Below, piece after piece: positions 37,220 to 48,688 of a stretch of 64,000 nt of DNA. The DNA comes from Tipula vernalis (lineage: Eukaryota > Arthropoda > Insecta > Diptera > Tipulidae). The notes beneath the pieces were generated by a model. The model was not told the origin of the DNA and ran no database searches. It saw only the letters and a program-made list of their open reading frames with translations. Each line of letters begins with the position of its first letter. Within the stretch, counting starts at the first letter, position 1. Location: assembly GCA_958295665.1 (NCBI GenBank), contig OY282558.1, forward strand, positions 21,513,409 through 21,577,408. The letters run 5' to 3'. A program made the position numbers and the translations under genes.

Positions 37220-37460
37220 GCTAAACTTTCTCCGGGAATTCCAGTTAAAACCATTTTAGTCAAAAACAGAAAGCAATTTCAGTCAAAAATTAAAAGGCAA
37301 ATCAGTCAAATAGTTTTAGACTGAAGTGCCTTTTCAGATGGAAGTTCAATCAAAGAATTAAAAATGGATTCAAGTGAAAACTTTTTTGACTGGGATTCTT
37401 TATGTATTTTTGACTCAAATTCTTTTTGAAAAGGAGATTTAGTCAACCAATTTAAAAGGA
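37220..37460. repeat. Degenerate CAGTCAAA-rich block
   Basis: CCGGGAATTCCAGTTAAAAC, TTTAGTCAAAAACAG, TTTCAGTCAAAAATTAAAAG and AATCAGTCAAATAG recur every 20-35 bp. The opening words also occur at 23981 (CCGGGAATTCCAGTCAAAA). Confidence 0.55.
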
Positions 37461-37629
37461 ATACCAGGCAAAATTGTTGTAAAAAGTGAAATTGTGGCTG
37501 TTCCACAATGTTGTGTTAAGCAATTTCACTACAACTGAAAGACTGAAGAAATTTTCGAATGGTTTCTATTTTTTCCACTTTTGTAAAGTTTTGATTATGA
37601 ACAACGATTTCACCAAGCTCTTAAAATTG

Positions 37630-38960
37630 CTAATAAAATTGATGTAATTACCGAAAGAGCCGCGGAAAATATTGACCTAAAGAAGATCGAATCCGAGGTA
37701 GCTGAAAATTGGAAATTAATCAACTAACTATTAAACAAGTCTGGGAGTAGCACTCCGAACCACTCCGAACCATCATATGCAAAAGTTGCTGAAATGGACT
37801 CTGGCCCTGGTACTATCATACTCAACGTGTTATTGGTACAGGTGATTCAATATGTTGACTCGATTAAACTGCCGTTATCCGTTATTCATGGCAATAATAA
37901 AAAATATTCGTATATATAAGCTGAATCGGCCCATCCGTTTTACCTGAAATGCTTGTAGGCTACATTCGAAGTATTCAACTACTTTGATCAGCGAGATTAC
38001 GATAAATATGTTCTTCGAACAATACTTCTAAGACCAGTCGTAAGATTGACCAATAATACTTCGATTGTTCGCCGTCTATATATACCTTACAGATCAGACT
38101 TGGATTACTATAACACATTTATCAACTACATCGACTCAACTGTGTTATGACTCTAGTTTGTCCTAGCGGCCAACTTATCATTGTGGGCGGCTTTAATTTC
38201 CTCTTCTACTGATCTTGGCATTAGCTATCATCGACCACTTTGCTACCATCTCAACTACGCAGCTTAACCCTATTAGCAACGGTCGGAGGAAATTCCTTAA
38301 TCTGTTATTTGCTAATGATGTTATGCATGCTGAGATTTGTGCGTGTCTGGACTTCATTGGTTGTGAGAGCATCTACCTCGTACCGACTACGATAAATGTT
38401 TTTCATTCTAATTGTATAAAATTTATGTTTCTAATCATTTTTATTTTAATTTTAGAAAAGAATTGTTTAGTATTTTAGGTGTGTTTTCGATAAGTACGTT
38501 CCGGTGATTAAAAAAAAGTTAAATGGGCCTTCAGGAGCCAAGGTATAATAATGAGTTGGTGTTGCCTGAGAAACGACGCAATATGCTTCATTCCTTGTAT
38601 AGATTGCATCTTGTTAAATTCTATCACGATATTGATAGAGCCCACAAGGAATTGGCTCTTAAGCCAGTTTATGGTTGCTTTACTACAACTATATAGTGCG
38701 AATTGAGGAAGAGTTAACATCTAGTCTTAAGGAGTTCTGAAATTTCATTAACAGCAGTCTACTATGTCTTACCAGAGCTCCGCCCCTAGTCAGCCCTTGC
38801 ACAATTGCAATCTGTTTTAAATTTTTTTGCGTCGGTTTACAAACCCGTTCTATCGCTCGCTATCATGACCCCAGCTTTCCCCAAATAGTTACAGTTAACA
38901 TACGTTTCTAGTATGCTTAGTATAGATGACATTTTGATTTCAAAATAAAGCAAAGTAGTG
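37630..38960 (+). pseudogene. jockey-like LINE relic: ORF1 tail, endonuclease and start of RT
   Basis: Fragments in changing frames give KIANKIDVITERAAENIDLK (possible ORF1 end), SDLDYYNTFINYIDS then IIVGGFNF (endonuclease, GDFN-like), and VFDKYVPVIKKKLNGPSGAK. These are followed by NMLHSLYRLHLVKFYHDIDR, AHKELAL, YIVRIEEELTSSLKEF, stop, NFINSS, and APPLVSPCTIA. The last set is the linker between endonuclease and RT in jockey-like ORF2 proteins. Each block lies in a different frame with stops between, so decay is advanced. The catalytic RT is missing. It is sense to the host gene. Confidence 0.7.
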
Positions 38961-41900
38961 TTGTAATAAAAATTTCGAAAAAAAAAAATGATTTTTGAAC
39001 TCGGACAAAAGAGAGCTTGTGTACCGGCACAACCTACGTCATTTTTTCTTATGCTATATTTTCAATTGCATATCCAACTGAAATGATTTTTTCTCTATTT
39101 AACCAGCGAATTAAAATTTTCACATTGGGTAATGTGATATTTGAAATGAAAACGAAAAATTTAAGTGGCCCAAAATGTTAGTGGTTATTACAGAATGTGA
39201 CACGTAAAGAAAGAGATGAGAATAATGAATTATGGGTATGGAAGAATAGCAGAAATTTGCACTTGTATTTTATATTGAAAGAACTGAACGCCTCTGGTCC
39301 TACTTCTATTTTAGTAAGGCCTCACTTCGCTGGATGCGCCCATTGTCTCTAATTTTTTGTGGCTTCCACATACAAGAACATCAAAAATATATCATGTTTA
39401 ATGATATTTTAGTTTAAATTTGGGTTTTGTGCCTAAACAAATAATTATATGTGCATCAAGAGCACAAAGTGGCACTTGTGTTAACATCACTGCGAGCGCG
39501 ACATTTCTTTAGGTAATTACTTAATAAAATTATCATAAAAGGTATTTTTTCGGGACTGGAAAAAAATAAATTGTTGGGCACGGGAATCAGAGAAAAAAAC
39601 TGCTTTTCACGCATTTTGTAGGAAAAGAAAATTTTGAAACGAAATCTTGCCTAGGGCCTGGATTTTAATTAATCCGCTACTGGTCGTTTACCCTATGTAT
39701 ACGGTCGTTTTTGGTCCCAACTTACTCGCTTCGTATTCCAAAAGAGGAAGGTGGTCGAAAACTTACGAAAACTTACGAAATACGAAAAATTATTCAGCAT
39801 CGTAATCAAGTTTTGTTTTCAGTAAATTATTCAGTTGTATTTATTCTATTTATTACCGTAATTTTGACATCAAATATAGTTTTAAAACAAACTAAACCTA
39901 AATCAAACTTTTGCTGTAGTTATGTATGGCTTCGTCATCTGTGCATTTTTGGTTTCTTAAAATAGAATATTGCAAACTAATAAATTCAACTCTTCACATT
40001 ATCTCGATTATGTAACATCCATCATCGTTCAAATAACAATAGCATAAAACTTCCATAAATAATTCGCTTAAGTTTATTCAATTATGTATAGAGCATACAA
40101 AATTTACCACAAAAATAGTTTTAATGGGTATCATCTGTTCTATGTTACAATTTAGTAATAACCACAAATTGTATCATCGCGTCGTTTAGTCAACAATAAT
40201 TGAATTTACGTCCCAATTTTATTACGAAATTTAATCGCATACAAAGGATATAGTCTGCCATTTTCTACACTATTTTATATATCGTGTACCTACTATGTAT
40301 CCAAACAAACATTACACGTACCTGCTGCAACAACGTTAAAATGTCATATATGGTATGTCATATTAAAACCAAAACTAAAATCGCATAAAAAACTTTGCAC
40401 ATTAAATTTTCTTCAGAATCTCTAATTTTTCTTTTTTTTTCATTTTCTTTTGTAGTATGTATGAAAATTAAATCAAATAAAAATTAAAAACGAAACACTA
40501 ACATCGTTGCGTGATTACATTTTTTAGTTTTATTATTTTCCCATTTTACTTTCACGAGAGAACACAATTTCCCATTTATATAGGAAAACAATAGAAACAT
40601 AGCACAAAAACGGAAAAATCAGATGAAAATTATATACATTACATAAAACACTATTATTACATTCGTTTTATCATTTTTCATCGCACGGTTGGAAAAATCG
40701 TTGTGTTGATTTCTGATCAATGTTTTTACCTCTTACAAATAAATTGCAAGTGTTACACACAAAACGTTCGACGAAGGGCGTGCAAAAATTAATTAATTTA
40801 CAATATAATTAATTATTTAGTGTTACAATTACTGTTTCATGATTTATCAAGATTTGTTCATTTTTGTCTTGCACATCCGGTGGGAAATTTTGTTACTAAA
40901 TTTTCGTTTTTTTTTTTTTGTATTTTAATTAAATCCAATTTAATTTACATAATCTAATTCACAATTTTGATTTAGAATAAAAAATAACAAAAAATATTAA
41001 AAATCGGGTTTTATTTTATTTTGACAGTCATATAATAAAAGTACTCAACTAAGAAAATTGAATTAGATTTAAGCGCAAAACAACATAAAAAAATTGAAAT
41101 AATAATTCGCAGAAATCTCATTATTCGTTTCATTTTTAAAATACGATTTTCCTGCCTTTGGTATATTTACTGTTACTTTACGACGTCACGAAGCTATACG
41201 TACACGTCGTTGGTTAACAATAGGGACAGAAAATGGTTATCGAAATTCTATAAGAACATTTTTACTTTATTTTTTAATATTAGGGGGCGATAACGTAATT
41301 TACAAAAGATTATTTTCTTTGTATATACGTATACGCGTTTGTATCGGAGAAACGTTTAATATTTATAATCTGAATAGCGAAATGTAATTGTTCTGGGAAA
41401 ATTCAATTAGGCTTTTATAAAATGTATGTGGTGGAGTGGAATGTGAAAGGCCAATAATTAAACCATGTTTATCTTTTTCAGAATTTTTGCAACCATTTTG
41501 AATTTTTGTTGTGGTTTTTGCCAAGATTTATGGCCTTTTGAATAAAAAGATGGTTTTATGGAATCATTTTATGTAAGTAGGAGAAAGTAGGCGATAAAAA
41601 TGTTGGTTCATTCTTTACTTAAGTGAGTTACCAAGAACAAGCGTATCAAGATAACCTTAATACCAAGTACATATACATATTAGTATTACTTAGAGTGAAA
41701 ATAATTTGAGACTAAATTATTACCCAGTCATATGATACCCATTCGTTACTGCGAATCCCTTGTGAAAATTATTTTATTTAAATTTATCATTTCGTTAACA
41801 TGAGATATGTGTACATGCCTTAGTTTATGCATTTAGATTTATGAGAGAAGTATTATCCTGACTGCAACAGTAATGGTATGTCTCATTAAATGTTTAATCC

Positions 41901-43060
41901 AATTCAAAAAATTACTTATGGAAGAAGAAAATTAACAAACCGAAACCATTTTTCATGTTTATTACCGTATTCAGTTAAAATGAACATCTCCCTCTCACCC
42001 ACCAAAAACATTTTTCATTAAAGCTCGCCTATATATATAAACATTTTATTAACTAGGGGTAATGAAATGTATTTCCCTAAACTAAATGCTTGTTGTTGTA
42101 TTGCTATCAACTATAAACTTTTATGTAACTTCCGTTTTATATACATATCACATGACATAGTTTCGTTCTCCTCTAAATTTTTATTTTTATTTTAACATTT
42201 TTAAAGCAATAATTCCATTTCTAATTTATCTCGATGTTTGTTAAGTTTTATGAATCGTAAATAGATAAGACTCGAATGTTCGTATTTATACCAGGATAGC
42301 GAGGAGTAAAAGATTCGTATTTTTTCACCCCTAAATAATTCGTTTCCTTTCTGTTCCGTTTTCTGTAAGAAAATCTTTATGTGCTGCAATTTAGTTTATT
42401 GATTACTTTTGTTTTAGATTTCTGGATTTTATGGGGGTTGGGTGTTTTGTTTACGTTTTTAGTTTAGTACGAGAAATAATTACAGACTTTTACATATTGA
42501 AGAATATTTTTGAAATAGAGCATTAATCAGAAATGTTTGATCTTTTTTATTCATATAATCTTGGCGATTTTATACCTTACAACTGCAATTTCCTTGAGCG
42601 CTATTTCCCAGCGTGAATAAAATTATTAGGAAACAAAAAATTTTCATTATAATTCACAGACGCACAACTTCCGAAAATGAAACTTAAAGAAAGTTTAGAG
42701 TTTCTCAAACGGGATCCCGAGACCATTGTTTAATGGGATCACGGTCTCAAAAGTATGACCGGGAAATTTCTCGGTTTTCGGTTAATCTAGTTTATGTACT
42801 CTTTTAGCTCAAAAGCGCATGATAAATTTAAGGATTATCAAACGCAATTCTGGAATCCCGTTTTCTGTATCAAAAGTATGACCGGAAACCCCGGGATTTC
42901 CCGGCTTTTGATTTATTTATATTATGTTCTTTAACTCGCTTTAAGAAACTAATAGGGGATTTGTCTGTCTCTTATTTTCGACTGTCTCTTAAATCAGAAT
43001 GTAGAAAATTTGAATATTTCATACAGAAGTTTATCCATACATACATAGCAATTTCAAGTC
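38961..43060. other. No gene seen; long unique AT-rich stretch
   Basis: No transposon motifs recognised. Near 42753 and 42873 CAAAAGTATGACCGG occurs twice, each followed by a CCCGG/CTCGG-type word, a short direct repeat about 120 bp apart. Regulatory intronic elements could lie here but nothing marks them. Confidence 0.45.
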
Positions 43061-43074
43061 AAATTCAGACCAAT

Positions 43075-43405
43075 TCCACGAGGAAGGAACTTTGCTATTT
43101 GTTAGCCGATTATGAGGAAATTGTATTCTAAAATGATTTTTAGATAAAGTTCTGTAATATGGCCAATTAGGAACAAACTTGGCTGTTTATATTGAGTGAT
43201 TGTAATGAAACCCGATTTGTACGATGGAAATGAAATTCTGAAATTTCTTAACAGATTTTGATAAAATTCGATAAATATGACATGAAGTCGGTAAAGAATC
43301 AAATGCGTCCCTTCCTAATTAGCCTTATTCCAGAAATTCTTATAACAATCATTTTAGAATCCCATTTCTATCGGGAATACTGAATTTCATCGTAATCGGT
43401 TCTGA
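43075..43405. repeat. Diverged 108-bp repeat copies in both orientations
   Basis: GTTCTGTAATATGGCCAATT (near 43149) is a forward unit. From about 43310, CTTATTCCAGAAATTCTTAT, ATCATTTTAGAATCCCATTT and ATCGTAATCGGTT form an inverted unit. The forward-then-inverted order repeats that of the 7190-9345 block on a small scale. Confidence 0.6.
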
Positions 43406-43409
43406 GGTA

Positions 43410-46400
43410 GCACACCACAAATTTTTTTCCGGGCTTGGGCAGCGTTTTTGCCTTTTTCCACTCATTTTCACACTAATATAACTTTTGGCTCAATTGACAA
43501 AATACAAAATTATCTTCTTAAAAATTGTAGACTGAAATGTCACCGTTGAAACGCTCTTAGTATGACGCAATCTGATTAGTGTTGTCTGATATATGACACC
43601 AAACACAAGATAAAAACGCACAAGAAATTTTAGTGTTGGAAATATCAGAAGAAGCGGCAAGAGCTCTTTGATTTGTGTCTGCAATAAATGTTAACGAAGC
43701 TATTTAAAATGTACAATTTTGCAGAAATCTTTAAAATTTTAAAAATTTATGAAGAAGTCGGTCATTTTATTCGGTTAAGCAAATAGAGCTTTTTAAAATT
43801 CTGGGAAAGCGGGGGTTTGCTTGAGACTCATATCCCCTAATGGATCAAACTAATTAAATTTATCTTAGGAAGTTTGAAACAGACAAAAGATTTTAAATTT
43901 GTTGTTTGGGAGATTCAGGTTGGTCATATATTTGTTTCGTCGTGATAAAATTCTGTAAAATCATCTTCACTTAAACCGGCCGTTAGGAACCGAAATAGTT
44001 TATGTGAAGCTGATTTGATAGTAAACGGTTATTTTTAGGAATCCTTAATCTTCATGCTCGCATAGATTTCTGTAAATTCTGAAATATTGGTACGGCAGCC
44101 CCCTCTAAGGTACAAAACGAATTAAAATAATAATTCAAACATTTTGATATGTAGTGCGATATTTTCTTGTGAAAATTCTTTAAAGGTATTTCCAGTGATA
44201 TTGTAATATGAGGTGGTAGCAAACAGAGGCCATAACCTTTGCACAATATAAGCAACAAATATTTTTATCTTTAAAATGCTCTTATGTACATTTATGTTTA
44301 TACATGGCGTCATTTAATTTATTTAAAGAATATGAGAAGTTTGTGGCAAAGTTTTGATATTTGAATAGTGATGCCCAGCGCCATTTAATTTTTTTAACGG
44401 AAAGTTAAATTTATGAGGGTGATTAGCGAATAATTACATAAAGTTATCAGCTAAAATAAAATTCAAAACTTTGCCTATTTCGATTCAATAACATTAATAA
44501 ATAGCAGGATTTATTTGATTGAACTCAACGATTTATTACAAACCATAAATTATCCCAACTTATTTCTGTTGAGTGTTGTAAATGTAGATTTATTGACAAA
44601 TTCATTAAATAATGAGTATTTAATGCTAATGGCGTCACATAGCTTGAAATTGTTGATTAATACAACAATGTGTATTACAGTTTCGCGTTGAATGTGTATT
44701 TGGTCTGAAAATTTATGTATTTCAGATTATTGCATCTTTATAAATTTGAAGTGTGATCATTTTTTATGTTTAATAATCTGCATTCAGAGTCTCATTTTCC
44801 TATTCTTGATTGATCCTTCTTTACAAGGAATTGTAGCGACTCAAGTCAAATTAAAACCGTGAATAACCGATAAATGTAAAACCTCTGGTACAAGATTCTG
44901 TACAATTCAACCCCCGTTTTGCTGCAACCGGACTTAAATAAAAAGATGTCTTAAATCATTCGGATTTGTGGACTTTTAAACTATGTACCTAAAATATTTA
45001 TTTTAATATTCAGTTTCAATTAATGTAACATGATTTTAGTTGTATTCTAAATTAATTCCAATTTTCTGCAAATGAGGTTTCCATCCCTTAAAGATTAAAA
45101 AAGAGCTTGAAGAAAGGAATTTGGAAAATTTCGAACTTAAGAATAAACCAGACTATTTTAAAATTTTTGGAATTTGGTTCGAAAGTAACAAAAAAAATTA
45201 AGAAACGGTTTAACTTAAGATCAAAAATATGGTTTCTATAAAAATGACGAGTATACCCCAATTTATCCATCCGCGAAACATTGTACAAATAACAAAATAT
45301 ATTCACCGTGTAATCGCAGATAATCGAACTCTTCAGAGTCATTTAAATTTTGATTTTAACATTTTAACCCTAACTTTTTTTGTTTCAAAATATGTCTTGA
45401 TATACCATCACTGCAGATTTTTATATAACTTCATGTGTGTATTGAATATCATTCAAGGGATATTACTGGGTAATAACAGATATCAGGAGGTATTAGGAGA
45501 AGGAACGGAGGAAACACTTTGAAGCTGGTACATACAATTAGTAACTCATTTGTTAGAAAGCTTCAACAGATGTTCACGAAAAGGTTTGGGTGTGCCTATG
45601 ATCAAAGTACCAATTTTTCCAATCTACATTTCAAACCAATTACCCAAAAAAACAAAACAAAAAAAAATCGTTGATAGAATCTAATGGACTTTGTGGTTAC
45701 TGTAAACGTAAATTATTTTATGCTCACCCTAATTAAAAATAAAACTTTCTCGTTTGCAGCATACACTTAGCGACATGCTTAAATAGCTATATTGTTTCAG
45801 GGTGTGAATGCGTGGATAAAAATACCCTGTTTAAAACATGTAATACATTTTCCATACTGTAAATAAAGCTTTTAAGATAACAATAATCCACTTTCTGATA
45901 ATATATATATATATATACATATGTATGTACATAAGAACAACAATAGTGTATATTCTGGCTACTGTTTAAAAATTGAAAGGTAAACATTAGTAGGATAATT
46001 GCACCCTCGAGAAAATTGTACAAAAAATTATGTCCCATAATAAGTATTTCGTGTACTGTATACTATAAGTCCATAAATGTAGGGTTAAATATAATGAAAA
46101 TGCATTTTTCATTTGAAAAGGCAAATACGATTTATAATACTTGTAAGTGTACACTCGTATGTCATATATCCTTTAGAAGGGTGCGGAGTTTTCTAAACTT
46201 GGCACATATAAAACAAACAAACATCTATACACAGCCATACATATCATAAAGATTTCCATTTCAAATCATTGAATTATTAAATTATAAATGGGGAAATAGG
46301 AAATTTTCTATATAAATTCTTTTGTTTGATGAAAATTCATTGAACTTGAAATTATTGTTATGATTTTTCTTTTTTTTAGATAAACACATTTTTAGATTTT

Positions 46401-46434
46401 CTAACGCTTTTTTTTATATTGTTTCTATTTTCAG
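43410..46434. other. No gene seen; 3' end of the intron or flank before the first visible exon
   Basis: AT-rich. An ATATATATATATATATACAT microsatellite lies near 45900. The last 60 bases form the acceptor: CTAAC at 46401, T-rich tract, CAG. Confidence 0.5.
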
Positions 46435-46608
46435 TCATTATTTGAATTAGAATTAATTGGATGTAACGAAATAACAGAAGCTGGATTGTGGTCATGTTTA
46501 ACGCCGCGTATTGTTTCGCTAACGTTAAGCGATTGTATTAATATTGCTGATGAGGCTGTTGGTGCTGTAGCACAATTGCTACCATCTCTATATGAATTTT
46601 CACTGCAA
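46435..46608 (+). CDS. Fbxl16: FBXL16-like F-box/LRR protein, internal exon
   Basis: This 58-codon exon is open throughout and in phase 0 at both ends. It follows a branch-point-like CTAAC (46401), a long T-rich tract and TTTTCAG, and it is followed by a consensus donor GTAAGT at 46609. The translation contains [19 protein letters not shown], then [20 protein letters not shown] and [10 protein letters not shown]. These are leucine-rich repeats of the cysteine-containing subtype, and I recognise them from the FBXL16 family (conserved from insects to mammals). FBXL16 is an F-box/LRR protein linked to SCF ubiquitin ligase and PP2A regulation; that role is family knowledge, not visible here. The Q before the donor joins directly to [12 protein letters not shown] of the exon at 62617, reproducing the family order. 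The F-box and first repeats must lie upstream of the window. Confidence 0.88.
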
Positions 46609-46680
46609 GTAAGTGCTTCATTTTCTTACAACATAAATATTCTGTATATACATATTTTCCAGGAAATCGACTAGCACTAG

Positions 46681-48680
46681 TCTCTCTACTCTGTATAAAT
46701 TTAGTTATGTACATATATCTATTTTACCTATATAAAATAACGGGTAATATTCTTCAAGAGTGTGAGTTACATTCTAGGAAATTGCATTTTGCATATTTTG
46801 CATATTTTACATATTTTATGCAATACATGGGGTTTCCTGATTATCTTTTCAACAGATATATAATTTTTATATATACAGGATGGTTTAAAATAATAACTCC
46901 CTCATTTAATTTATGCTGGCTTTACACCGTATAGATGGTATAATATAAATAGTATAATACTATTTTACTATCTATCACAGTCGGTTTTACACCGCATAAA
47001 ACATTCATAATAAACAGAAAATTAAAATAAAATAATGAAAAAGTATAATTTCGGAATACACACAATTATTTCTAGGCTAATTTATCAACAATACCCAATA
47101 ACCCAATACGTCTGCGTTCTAGCTCTACGACCAAGCATTAAGCAAGTCTCCCGTATTATAAATGCGAATACCACACCACTATACCCATGTTGCAACACGA
47201 CACCATAACTCTCCCTCACCAAGGAAATAGAGTATGTACCATCATACTCAGTTTTTCATGAAGCCAAACATAGCCATATTCACCCCGTAAAGAAAGGCGC
47301 CACATCGATAACGACATAAGTCTAATAGTGTGATATCCGCCTCTGGCCAGGCAGCCATCGTACACCTTTTTACATATAACAAAATCGAGGAATGGGAAAG
47401 GAATGTTAGTGAGGACAGACTCGGCCCGGTTACAGACACCTAATAAAGCCGATAGTTAGTGTTTTATAACAGCACAATGACAACACAATTAAAATATTAA
47501 TAATGAAACGTTGGAACCGGATCGATCTGAAATAATATCTTAAACTAGAATTTATATTTATATGATACTCCAAACTTCCGATTAACAAAATTGATGATAA
47601 AATATATTTCGATGTTCTTCTGAAACTTAAAAAACAAATTAGTTATTTATTTCTGCTCTCACTTAGTCCTACCGCTCTATAATTTCAAATATTTAAGTAT
47701 TAGCTTTCACCAATTAAGAGAAATATTAAAACAGCAATAAATATAATCTAATCTAAATTCAAATGTAAAGATGTTCCTATCCCTAAAAATAACATTACCA
47801 TTTATTAATCATAATTCAAAGATTCATTATATGGTATGTATTTAATATAATGAAATTCACAATAACCAGCATTTAAAGTAGACACTAACACTAACATCCC
47901 CTAATGCAATTTTTTAAACGCCATGTATAGTTGACATTTAAAATTTGACATTTAAGTAGCGTATTGCTGTTTCGGAATTCGATTCAAATGTACTCGATCA
48001 TATGAAGTATGTATGTATAAGAATCCCATTTGAATCGGACAGACTTACATTTACTCTGCATACAAACAATACACTTATGGCAAACAAACAATTTCCAGTT
48101 TTATACTACATATTCGAACACATTTTAGGAAGAGTAGAAAGATCAAAACATAATAATATTATTGCCGTCTTACCTTGGCAAAAGTTACTCCTATTCTAAT
48201 AGGAATGAAATTTTACCCAAAGTAAGAGTCAAGAACAAATTTTTTATTTTTTTACTCTCAACAGTTGGTACCAAGCTCTAAAAATATAATTATTATTTAG
48301 AATTTTAACAAGTACAAGATAGTGATAACAAGAGAATTGTTATTTAATACCAGCTCATAAAACCAAACAAATTTATTATATTTACTCTAGTGGTAAACAC
48401 TACAACTATGTGAAGAAGAGAATTTTTCTATACCTATTTCTCAGTGGAATGAAATCATTCATTCCGGAATGAAAATGCACGGCATTGTTGTTGTAAAATT
48501 CCCAAAGTAAGACTATATATCAGGAATTCCACAAAAAGGTAAACCACACACTTGGAAAATGGAATCGAAAGATGATAAGAACAGTTATGTTTTTTAGAAA
48601 AAAAATTTTTAACATTAACATTTGACAGAAATTTTTTATTTTTCTACATTTGCATAACGGTAATTATTACGTTTCATTGG
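46681..48680. other. Intron, no gene seen
   Basis: A less AT-rich island at 47090-47450 may be old transposon DNA. It contains CAATACGTCTGCGTTCT (47104), nearly identical to a word beside the gypsy remnant at 51974. Confidence 0.4.
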
Positions 48681-48688
48681 AACATTAT

